From Bacteroidota bacterium (GTDB lineage Bacteria; Bacteroidota; Bacteroidia; Sphingobacteriales; Sphingobacteriaceae), in contig JANYAB010000325.1 in assembly GCA_025355225.1 (NCBI GenBank), forward strand, positions 1-10,222: 10,222 bases of DNA, in the 5' to 3' direction. This document shows positions 1-6,782 of the stretch, one piece after another. The notes below the pieces were generated by a model, which was given only the letters and a program-made list of their open reading frames with translations, did not search any database and was not told the DNA's origin. Each line of letters starts with the position of its first letter. Position 1 is the stretch's first letter. Both the position numbers and the translations under genes were made by a program.

Positions 1-1564
1 GCTCGCCATAAAACTCACGGGTATACTCATCCAGAATGAAATCAATGTCGACCTGGGCTGGCGTAATATCCATTGCCAAAGCTGCAGCCGCGTTTTGTGC
101 AGCCGTATTGGTGGTTCTGAAAGCTGCTCTTTCCCTGATCATATTAAGATACTTGGCAGCATTAACATTATCATTCAATTTAAAGGCAGCTTCAGCAGCA
201 ATAAAGTAGACCTCGACAAACCTGTATATGCAATAAGGCCTGGTCGATGGGTCATTCACATTTGCCCTGGTAACGTCGTCAAACTTTTTTACGGTAGGGA
301 ACACGTTATTGCTGTATTGGCTCGGTGTTGTGATAACACCTTTAAATGCATCTCTTCTGGCTTGTGGAACCTCTACGCCCGGCATCAATATCGCGGTATC
401 TACCCCCACCACGAGCGCCCCGCGGGCACTTGTACAAGCAGTATTGGATATCCAAAAAGTTTGGAAGGTTTTGGAATAACGCGAATCATTTACCTGGTCG
501 GCAAAAGCATGGTAAATGGTATAAGGTGTATTTGGCGCTGAACGCGTATACGGCCGACCGTTATTCACATCCCTTACCATTGAGGCAGGACCGCTGGAAA
601 CCTGCGGTACACCAGCACTTGAATTAATTCCGAGTGCAGAAACATAGTTCCATCTGAAAAGATTAGGGAGTACATTCTGTGCTGCTCCACCTGAAGCACC
701 GGTCTGGAATTGGCCAAACTGCACACTGTTGTCGTGGTCGCTTACAAAAAGAACTTCTTTGCCGTAATCATTGGCCATTTTAAAAGCATCACCGTAATCC
801 TGCCACAGATCAAGGCCGTATGTAGCTTTATTGGTGATAAGCGTAGTAGCAGTGTTATAAGCACTTTGGAAATCCGTGGGTTGCGCCGAACTGGACCATC
901 CCCTGGTAAGGTAAACCTTTGATAAAAGGAATAAAGCAGTTGGGGCAGTCGCGGCTTTACCCAGAAAAGGCGCTGTTATTGTAGGCGGCAATTCGGTTGA
1001 TGCGTCTAATAGATCCTGTATTATCTGTGTGTAGACAGCGGCAGGAGCAGCGGGCGCATCAGCGCTTAAAGCCTGGGTATTAAATGTAGTATGGAGTGGT
1101 ACGTTCCCATAAGTTGTTAAAAGATAAAAATAGCAGAATGCGCGTAAAAACTTTGCCTGTCCAACATATTGGTTCAGGGTGGCAGCTGGCAGTCCCGATA
1201 CCGGTGCGTACTTCAAAATACCGTTCAGCGTATTAATATCCTGGTACCAGACGTTAAACCCGCCATTCGTGGAAAGGCCGTTCAGTCCATTATAGGCATT
1301 CCAGACACCATTATCCTGGGCTTGTGACCCTGCAATCATTTCATCCGTCCCGGCATAAAGCGTTAAAGTAAAGCCTTCGGTACCATAGCTGCTGCGCAGG
1401 TCATTGTATACACCGGTAAGCGCACCTAAAAGCCCTGTCGGAGTCGCTAAAAATGTAGGTACAATGTTAGATTTGGGATGCTCTTCTAATATTTTTTTAC
1501 AGCTACCAAAAACCAATAGAATGGCCGCTGTAATCATGAGTGATATTTTACTGTGTAGTTTCAT
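1..1564 (-). CDS. SusD/RagB-like glycan-binding outer-membrane lipoprotein, C-terminus cut off by window edge
   Basis: Reading the minus strand from the ATG at 1564-1562 gives 521 codons open to the window edge without a stop. The N-terminus is a lipoprotein signal: charged start, hydrophobic stretch ITAAILLVFGS, then Cys22 followed by KK, so the mature protein should be lipid-anchored and surface exposed. Residues 139-157 read FLRAFCYFYLLTTYGNVPL, the hallmark of the SusD N-terminal TPR-like region. RFVEVYFIAAEAAFKLND followed by AAKYLNMIRERAA near residues 440-475 matches the C-terminal RagB/SusD domain, and the visible part ends in ILDEYTREFYGE, after which family members normally continue with a short RWxDL-type tail. 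Roughly 40-60 residues are probably missing. The protein should cap the SusC barrel 19 bp upstream and bind incoming oligosaccharide; xylan specificity is inferred only from the neighbouring enzymes. It has no catalytic role. Confidence 0.95.
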   Translation of the reverse strand, partial: MKLHSKISLMITAAILLVFGSCKKILEEHPKSNIVPTFLATPTGLLGALTGVYNDLRSSYGTEGFTLTLYAGTDEMIAGSQAQDNGVWNAYNGLNGLSTNGGFNVWYQDINTLNGILKYAPVSGLPAATLNQYVGQAKFLRAFCYFYLLTTYGNVPLHTTFNTQALSADAPAAPAAVYTQIIQDLLDASTELPPTITAPFLGKAATAPTALFLLSKVYLTRGWSSSAQPTDFQSAYNTATTLITNKATYGLDLWQDYGDAFKMANDYGKEVLFVSDHDNSVQFGQFQTGASGGAAQNVLPNLFRWNYVSALGINSSAGVPQVSSGPASMVRDVNNGRPYTRSAPNTPYTIYHAFADQVNDSRYSKTFQTFWISNTACTSARGALVVGVDTAILMPGVEVPQARRDAFKGVITTPSQYSNNVFPTVKKFDDVTRANVNDPSTRPYCIYRFVEVYFIAAEAAFKLNDNVNAAKYLNMIRERAAFRTTNTAAQNAAAALAMDITPAQVDIDFILDEYTREFYGE

Positions 1565-1583
1565 ATTTTTTTTATTTAAATAG
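1565..1583 (-). promoter_or_regulatory. A-rich susC-susD junction acting as the susD translation-initiation region
   Basis: Only 19 bp separate the susC stop from the susD start. On the coding strand the spacer is almost all A and T, ending in AAATAAAAAAAAT before the ATG, with no GGAGG-like sequence. Bacteroidota commonly initiate translation from such A-rich, Shine-Dalgarno-free leaders. The spacing supports a single susC-susD transcript and supports the chosen susD start. Confidence 0.5.
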
Positions 1584-4500
1584 TTAGAATTTTACACTTA
1601 CGCCAAGATTAAACTGACGGGTCGACGGGTTATTGGCATTAACTGTGATCTGTTGGCTCAACGAAGAAATTCCGCCGCCAAAAGGGGTTACAGCACCTCC
1701 ATATCCGTTTCCTTCCGGATCAGGCCCGAAACCCTTCTTTACAAAAGGAGAATACAAGATAAATGGGTTCAAAGCAGTGGCATACACCCTTAGCGAACTG
1801 ATCCCCGCACGTGCAAGAAGGTTGGAAGGGATAGTATAACCCAGGTTTATGCTTCTGCATTTAATAAATGAACCATCGACGTATTGAAGGGTTGAACCAA
1901 ATGCAGGGCCCGATACACTTTGATCCGGCCGCGGAAATTCGTTGGTGGGATTAGTTGGGGTCCAATAGTTTACTTTCACCTCATTGGTCCTGCCTTGCAG
2001 GAAAAAGCCAAATCCGTTAGAAGCCGCATCTGTTGAAATATAAGGCACCAATACCTTCATTCCAATCCTCGCGTTCAGGACGATCGAAAGATCAAAGTTT
2101 TTGTAAGCGAACCTGTTGGTTATCCCTGCTGTCCATTGTGGTTGAAAATTACCGATTACTTGTTTATCAGCTGCGCTGATTACGCCATCGCCGTTTACAT
2201 CCTGTACTTTTATTTGGCCTGCAACTTCCTTAGGCGATGTTTGGGTTGCAAGTCCCGGGTCTCCGGTTTGCCAGATGCCTATTTTTCTGTAATCGTAAAT
2301 TACAGATATCGGTTGTCCAACAAACCAATCGTTTGCAAGATTGTTGCTAGCACCGTTCGGCAGGGCCACAATGGCTTCCCTGTTCGCTGCCCAAACAAAA
2401 TCCGTAGACCATCTGAACCCATCTTTACTTTGTATATTAATGGTGCTTATGGTAATTTCAAGCCCCTTGTCTCTTGATTTACCTAAATTGCTGATTTGGG
2501 TTGTGGCACCATTACTTCCGGGTAAAGTATTGTTCACCAGGATATCTTTGGTCTCTTCGTCGTAAGCCTCGATAGTACCGGTAATGCGATCATGAAGCAG
2601 TCCGAAATCTAAACCCAGGTTCCATTCTGTCGTAGATTGCCAATGTAAATTGGGATTGGCAAGCGAATTAACAATATAACCATTTTGCTGACCAGCGGCG
2701 GTGGTGCCAAAATTGTAGGTATTGGTGGTGCCACTACCAAGAGAGCCCAACGTTTGGTATGGTTGAGAGCCCTGGTTACCGGTTTTACCCCAGCCAAGTC
2801 TTAATTTAAGATTGTCGAGGGCGTTAATCCCTTTCATCCACTGTTCGTTAGTAACATTCCATGCTGTTCCGATAGCAGGGTAAGTAAAGTATTGATGACC
2901 CGGTGCCAAAACAGAAGATCCATCCTCACGTACAGTCGCCGTAAATACATAGCGATTGTCATAAGCATAATTTACACGTGCCATGTACGACAATAAGCCT
3001 CTTTCATTAAAGTTGCCATTTTGGGGACTGATACTTGCTGCCAGTGCGAAGTTTTTGTTTTGGATATAGTCCGCGGGTACGCCCAGGGCGTTAAAACCAC
3101 TGCTTTCAAAATGATCCTTTTGCGCACTCGCCAGGCCGGTAAAGGTTACATGGTGTTTTTGGGCAAATACTCTATCAAAAGTTAAAAGGTTTTCTATCGT
3201 GTAAGTATATGCTTCGGTATTGCTTACAGATGCCGTAGTATTACCCTGTGTTGTTATGCTTGAGTTAACATAGGTATTTGCACCCGTGTATTGGTTATTA
3301 TTGTCCTGGCTCCAATCTAAGCCAACATTAAGCCTATACTTAAAATACTTCAAAAAGGATACTTCTCCATACACACTATTAAATGTTCTGAACCTCCTGT
3401 CGTTGTTCAATATAGCATTTGCGTCGGTTATCAGTGTTAGTGGGCTAATATTTGCAGCATCAATGGAGCCTGTAAGCGGAAGCAGGTTAACGGAGCCATC
3501 AGTATTGTACGGGGCAGTTAAAGGGCTTAGTTTAAGAAGACCTGAAGTTACGCCTGATCCCCCGGGTGTATTAGTGTACTGCAGGGTAGTTAAATTGTTA
3601 ATACCTATTTTTATGCTGTTACTCAATTTATGATCGAGTGTGGTACGCAAAGAGTACCGTTCGTATCTCTGGTTTGGTATAATACCAGTTTCGTTATAGT
3701 AACCGGCACCCATTCCATACTGAGTATTCTCATTACCGCCTGAAAGGCTTACATTTTGGTCTGTTGTATGTCCTTGCCGATAGATTAATTTTTGCCAGTC
3801 GGTACTGGTACCATTAGTAAGGCCTGTTTGTTCAGCGGCAGTAAGCGGATAATTTGCCTGACCAGGGTTCTGCGTGTTAAGCGTTGCCGCATCTGCCTTA
3901 AATTGAGCGTATTGAGGGCCATTATATACCTTCAATTCCGCTAAAATGTTCGAAACGCCGTAATATGAGTTATATGACAATACTGCTTTACCGTTTCGGC
4001 CTCTTTTGGTGGTTACCAAAATAACACCGTTTGATCCCCTTGAGCCATAAATAGCTGTGGCAGAAGCGTCTTTTAAAATTTCCAGACTCGCAATATTATC
4101 TGCATCAAGGTCAGTGAAATTGCCTCCGTAGGGTATGCCGTCCACAACAATAAGCGGCTGGTCAAGCGCGTTGACGGTACTTGTTGCTGTATTGTTTGAC
4201 GTCATTGTACGGTCTCCTCTGATGCGTATCTGTGCGCTTGAACCAGGCGTCGATCCATTGCTAATTATGTCCACACCCGCGGTGCGGCCTTTTAATTCGC
4301 TGATTACGTTTGAGCTTGGCGCTTCCTGGAGTGTTTGTGCACTTACGGATGCAATCGATCCGGTAACATCCCTTTTTCGCTGCGTTCCGTACCCAACCAC
4401 CACTACCTCGTTAAGGTTATTGGGTTCGGGTATCAGGCTGATTTGGATAGGGGTACCCGAAGGCTTGACCGCCACTTCCTTTGTGATATAACCTACGTAT

Positions 4501-4742
4501 GATAATACAATAGTTGTCTCATTGGCAGGAAGCTGTAAAGAGAAGTTGCCGTTCACATCGGTAGTTGTGGCTTCTGTTGACGATTTTATTTTAATAGTGA
4601 CGCCTATAAGTGCATCGCCCTTTTCATCCACCACTTTTCCTTTGACAGTGGGATTTTGGGCAAAAAGTGGCCCCGAAAACATACTCATACCGATTAGTAA
4701 AAGCAATGTTTTCCAGCATTTGATAAGTTTAAGTTTTTCCAT
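1584..4742 (-). CDS. SusC/RagA-like TonB-dependent outer-membrane transporter
   Basis: A complete protein of 1052 residues, normal for SusC. It has a Sec signal peptide (about residues 1-28, cleaved at LFA|QNP). A carboxypeptidase-regulatory-like beta domain follows (about 32-104; GKVVDEKGDALIGVTIKI, then DVNGNFSL and SYVGY). The SusC segment NEVVVVGYGTQRKRDVTGS starts at residue 111. The plug carries LKGRTAGVDI, IRIRG, PLIVVDGIPY and the signature LEILKDASATAIYGSRGSNG. The rest is the 22-stranded barrel type, with terminal phenylalanine (GVSVKF) as outer-membrane proteins need for assembly. It imports oligosaccharides with TonB/ExbBD energy, working with the SusD lipoprotein encoded 19 bp downstream. 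There is no N-terminal STN domain, so it is probably a plain transporter and not a sigma/anti-sigma signal transducer. The start is supported by the well-formed signal peptide. The ligand is inferred from context to be (glucurono)xylo-oligosaccharide. Confidence 0.97.
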   Translation of the reverse strand: MEKLKLIKCWKTLLLLIGMSMFSGPLFAQNPTVKGKVVDEKGDALIGVTIKIKSSTEATTTDVNGNFSLQLPANETTIVLSYVGYITKEVAVKPSGTPIQISLIPEPNNLNEVVVVGYGTQRKRDVTGSIASVSAQTLQEAPSSNVISELKGRTAGVDIISNGSTPGSSAQIRIRGDRTMTSNNTATSTVNALDQPLIVVDGIPYGGNFTDLDADNIASLEILKDASATAIYGSRGSNGVILVTTKRGRNGKAVLSYNSYYGVSNILAELKVYNGPQYAQFKADAATLNTQNPGQANYPLTAAEQTGLTNGTSTDWQKLIYRQGHTTDQNVSLSGGNENTQYGMGAGYYNETGIIPNQRYERYSLRTTLDHKLSNSIKIGINNLTTLQYTNTPGGSGVTSGLLKLSPLTAPYNTDGSVNLLPLTGSIDAANISPLTLITDANAILNNDRRFRTFNSVYGEVSFLKYFKYRLNVGLDWSQDNNNQYTGANTYVNSSITTQGNTTASVSNTEAYTYTIENLLTFDRVFAQKHHVTFTGLASAQKDHFESSGFNALGVPADYIQNKNFALAASISPQNGNFNERGLLSYMARVNYAYDNRYVFTATVREDGSSVLAPGHQYFTYPAIGTAWNVTNEQWMKGINALDNLKLRLGWGKTGNQGSQPYQTLGSLGSGTTNTYNFGTTAAGQQNGYIVNSLANPNLHWQSTTEWNLGLDFGLLHDRITGTIEAYDEETKDILVNNTLPGSNGATTQISNLGKSRDKGLEITISTINIQSKDGFRWSTDFVWAANREAIVALPNGASNNLANDWFVGQPISVIYDYRKIGIWQTGDPGLATQTSPKEVAGQIKVQDVNGDGVISAADKQVIGNFQPQWTAGITNRFAYKNFDLSIVLNARIGMKVLVPYISTDAASNGFGFFLQGRTNEVKVNYWTPTNPTNEFPRPDQSVSGPAFGSTLQYVDGSFIKCRSINLGYTIPSNLLARAGISSLRVYATALNPFILYSPFVKKGFGPDPEGNGYGGAVTPFGGGISSLSQQITVNANNPSTRQFNLGVSVKF

Positions 4743-5129
4743 AATTGGTTTGAGATAAAAATTTAATGATCAAGACTATAATTATTGACGTGCGGCTGTT
4801 TGAAAATAGCCCCTGCCAGTTTTAACTATTTAACAATTGATATTTGGATGACTCTTAAAAATGGGTTTCCTGGTAATTAACATTGTGAGTTTAATTGCAT
4901 GCGGTGACTGCTTTTTTTTCATAATCGGTTGTTTAATTGGTTAATGGTTTTATTTAAATAATTGACTTTATAGTACAGGTTTTATGACATAACTAATTCA
5001 TTAATAATAGGATATTGGTATCTACAGTATTGTATGCCGATGATATGAATCCGTTCATAAATTTTTTGCTCAGAAAAGGCTTTTATAATTGGTAATTAAG
5101 TCGGAATAAAAATAAAAAGAATTTTTAAA

Positions 5130-5147
5130 ATTGCAATCGATTGCAAT
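5130..5147. promoter_or_regulatory. LacI-family-like operator, site 1 (perfect palindrome, susC side)
   Basis: ATTGCAATCGATTGCAAT is a perfect 18-bp palindrome. Its half-site GCAA, central CG and mirrored TTGC have the form of LacI/PurR/CcpA-family operators (pattern GCAAnCGnTTGC). It is the best of three related sites in this intergenic region. On the leftward strand it directly follows and overlaps a weak -7-like box, so a bound repressor would block susC transcription. The family assignment is inferred from operator shape; no regulator gene is present in the window. Confidence 0.7.
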
Positions 5148-5178
5148 AAAAAAATAAAAAAAGTTGATTTTAACAAAA
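5144..5178 (-). promoter_or_regulatory. Candidate leftward promoter for susC-susD (weak)
   Basis: On the minus strand TTTTG (5178-5174) could be the -33 element and TTTTATTG (5151-5144) the -7 element, with a 22-bp A/T spacer. The -7 box keeps only part of the Bacteroidota TAnnTTTG consensus. The call leans on its position: it touches operator site 1 just as the better rightward -7 box touches site 3. It would give a leader of nearly 400 nt before the susC ATG. A promoter nearer susC was sought and no better match was found. Confidence 0.3.
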
Positions 5179-5351
5179 TGTCGTATCAGAAAACTCATCT
5201 ATAATTATAATTTATATTGAAAAAACAGGAAAAAAATGAAAATTTTATAACAAGATTTATTTGTTTTTATAAATATATGAATTTTACTCCTGCGTTATTT
5301 TTCTTGTAAAAGCTTGATTTTATTGATAAATCTTGGTGTTTTGTCATTATT

Positions 5352-5367
5352 AAGCAATCGATTTACA
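5352..5367. promoter_or_regulatory. LacI-family-like operator, site 2 (half-conserved, middle)
   Basis: AAGCAATCGATTTACA shares the core and one full half-site, GCAATCGATT, with site 1; the other half is degenerate (11 of 16 positions match the site 1 palindrome). It lies between the two promoters, 221 bp from site 1 and 96 bp from site 3 centre to centre. It is probably an auxiliary site for cooperative or looped binding. Confidence 0.5.
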
Positions 5368-5414
5368 TCAAAAAGATGAATTTTTATTTGTAAAATAATT
5401 GTTAAGCCACCTTT

Positions 5415-5450
5415 TTGAAGCGATTTCTTCTAAAAACATATATATATTTG
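5415..5450 (+). promoter_or_regulatory. Bacteroidota-type promoter for the GH10-GH115 operon
   Basis: TATATTTG at 5443-5450 is an exact match to the Bacteroidota -7 consensus TAnnTTTG. The nearest upstream TTG (5415-5417, in TTTTTG) could be the -33 element, with a 25-bp spacer that is a little longer than usual. The start of transcription would be expected near 5457, giving a leader of about 180 nt before the GH10 ATG. The end of the -7 box is shared with operator site 3, which fits repression by promoter occlusion. Confidence 0.55.
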
Positions 5451-5463
5451 TAATCGATTGCTA
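5448..5463. promoter_or_regulatory. LacI-family-like operator, site 3 (overlaps the GH10 promoter)
   Basis: TTGTAATCGATTGCTA matches the site 1 palindrome TTGCAATCGATTGCAA at 14 of 16 positions, including the whole AATCGATTGC core. It begins inside the TATATTTG -7 box and covers the expected transcription start, a classic repressor position. It is presumably recognised by the same regulator as site 1, so both divergent operons would respond together. Confidence 0.65.
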
Positions 5464-5479
5464 TAAATCATAGTTTATC

Positions 5480-5507
5480 GTCTTGTTTTGCCGCTTGCGG
5501 AACAGAC
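5480..5507 (+). other. Leader hairpin with a CUUG tetraloop upstream of the GH10 gene
   Basis: In the predicted 5' leader, GTC (5480-5482) pairs with GAC (5505-5507), TGTT (5484-5487) with AACA (5501-5504), and CCG (5491-5493) with CGG (5498-5500), enclosing the loop CTTG (5494-5497). One T and a TTG are bulged on the 5' side. CUUG closed by G-C is a known, unusually stable RNA tetraloop. No U-tract follows, so it is not an intrinsic terminator. It would lie about 20 nt from the predicted transcript start, where it could protect the mRNA or bind a factor. Its function is unknown. Confidence 0.45.
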
Positions 5508-5638
5508 TTATAATAGTGGTGTAGCTTATTGTAACTTTTCTTTCATCTGAACCGAGGCAATTGAATTTGAACTTTATCCGATGGATCCAATAAATTGATG
5601 ATATATTAAACCACAAATACACATACCAATACCATTAC

Positions 5639-6745
5639 ATGAAAAATGCAATAAGACATCCTAAAGACTTTATTATTTTTATCCTGTGCTTAATGCTGAT
5701 CGGCTATTCATTACCGTTAGCCGCTCAGTCGCCAGATACACAAAAGGGTTTAAGGGACTATTATAAAAGCTACTTTCCAATTGGGGTAGCGGTGTCGCCG
5801 CAGGCACTTAAAAACAAAGAGGAAGCAACTTTAATACTGACTCAGTTCAACAGTTTAACGCCAGAAAATGCAATGAAAATGGGTCCGATCCATCCTGAAG
5901 AAAACAGGTATAATTGGAAAGATGCTGATTCAATAGTAAATTTTGGCCAAGCCCATCATCTGAAGGTGCGGGGTCATAATTTATGCTGGCATGAGCAAAC
6001 GCCCCGTTGGCTTTTTAAGGATGATCTGGGTAATGAGGTTACAAAAGATGTTCTGCTTAAAAGACTGAAAGATCATATTACCGCTGTAGTGACCCGTTAT
6101 AAAGGGAAAATTTATGCCTGGGATGTAGTAAATGAAGCAATAGACGATGACAGCACCAAGTTTCTGCGAAACTCATTGTGGTGCAAAATATGTGGTGAGG
6201 ATTTCATTACTAAAGCCTTTGAATACGCCCATGCGGCCGACCCTGACGCCATATTGATTTATAATGATTACAATACTGAAAGGCCTGAAAAAAGAGAGCG
6301 GGTTTACAAACTATTAAAGAAGCTGGTTGAAGCTAAAGTCCCTATAAATGGCGTGGGTATACAGGCGCACTGGTCAATCTACGAACCTTCACAAAAGGAA
6401 CTGGTTGCTTCCATCAAAGAGTTTTCGTCTCTTGGTTTAAAGGTACAGATCACAGAATTGGATGTGTCGGTTTATCCATGGGAAAAGAACCATCGTGCAT
6501 TGCGTGAAGGTGAAACTGGGGCATATACAGTCGACCTGGAACAAAAACAATCGGATAAATATGCTGAGGTATTTAAAGTATTCCGCGAATACCGGAATGT
6601 AATTACCGGTGTTACCTTTTGGAACATTTCGGATAAGCATACCTGGCTGGATGAATACCCGGTAAGAGGCAGAAAAAACTATCCTTTATTGTTTGATCAG
6701 AACCTGCAGCCCAAAAAAGCTTATTGGAAAGTAGTCAATTTTTAA
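5639..6745 (+). CDS. GH10 endo-beta-1,4-xylanase, probably periplasmic
   Basis: A 368-residue protein with a signal peptide (about 1-29, LAA|QSP) followed by a single GH10 catalytic barrel to the end; no carbohydrate-binding module. Visible GH10 motifs are FNSLTPENAMKM (70-81), RGHNLCWHEQ (111-120), WDVVNEA with the acid/base Glu166, QAHW (242-245), ITELDVS with the nucleophile Glu273, and TFWNISDKHTWL (326-337). It should hydrolyse internal xylosidic bonds of xylan or xylo-oligosaccharides with retention of configuration. The only early cysteine, Cys17, sits in the hydrophobic core after Leu and does not make a lipobox, so the enzyme is probably soluble in the periplasm rather than surface anchored. 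Cys182 and Cys185 form a CxxC in WCKICGED. The GH115 gene follows after 37 bp. Upstream lie a -7 promoter box, an operator and a leader hairpin. Secretion outside the cell cannot be excluded. Confidence 0.96.
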   Translation: MKNAIRHPKDFIIFILCLMLIGYSLPLAAQSPDTQKGLRDYYKSYFPIGVAVSPQALKNKEEATLILTQFNSLTPENAMKMGPIHPEENRYNWKDADSIVNFGQAHHLKVRGHNLCWHEQTPRWLFKDDLGNEVTKDVLLKRLKDHITAVVTRYKGKIYAWDVVNEAIDDDSTKFLRNSLWCKICGEDFITKAFEYAHAADPDAILIYNDYNTERPEKRERVYKLLKKLVEAKVPINGVGIQAHWSIYEPSQKELVASIKEFSSLGLKVQITELDVSVYPWEKNHRALREGETGAYTVDLEQKQSDKYAEVFKVFREYRNVITGVTFWNISDKHTWLDEYPVRGRKNYPLLFDQNLQPKKAYWKVVNF

Positions 6746-6782
6746 TAAACACTTATTAGCGTCCACATAAATTATTTACCTT

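Larger units (their letters stand above)
4743..5638. other. 896-bp AT-rich divergent control region between susC and the GH10 gene
   Basis: No convincing gene lies here on either strand; open frames are short and the sequence is very AT-rich. It contains three operator-like palindromes with core AATCGATT (centres near 5138.5, 5359.5 and 5455.5), a TAnnTTTG promoter box for the rightward operon, a weaker leftward promoter candidate, long A/T tracts at about 5148-5164, and a hairpin at 5480-5507. The part from about 4743 to 5130, which would be the leader of susC if the leftward promoter call is right, holds nothing I can name. I saw no strong intrinsic terminator, tRNA or repeat array. Confidence 0.75.

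Noticed and set aside
95..922. Several plus-strand open frames (95-541, 346-627, 710-922)
   Set aside because: They lie opposite the clearly coding susD-like gene, resemble no family I know, and have no supporting start context.
4351..4359. GCAATCGAT, a partial operator-like match
   Set aside because: It lies inside the susC coding sequence (Ser-Ile-Ala region), and the second half-site is absent.
4894..4920. GC-containing stretch followed by eight T on the plus strand, resembling a terminator
   Set aside because: No stable stem can be formed and there is no plus-strand gene upstream for it to terminate.
5639..5695. Possible lipobox at Cys17 of the GH10 protein
   Set aside because: Leu at the position just before Cys is not tolerated in lipoboxes, and the hydrophobic core continues past the Cys to a good signal peptidase I site.
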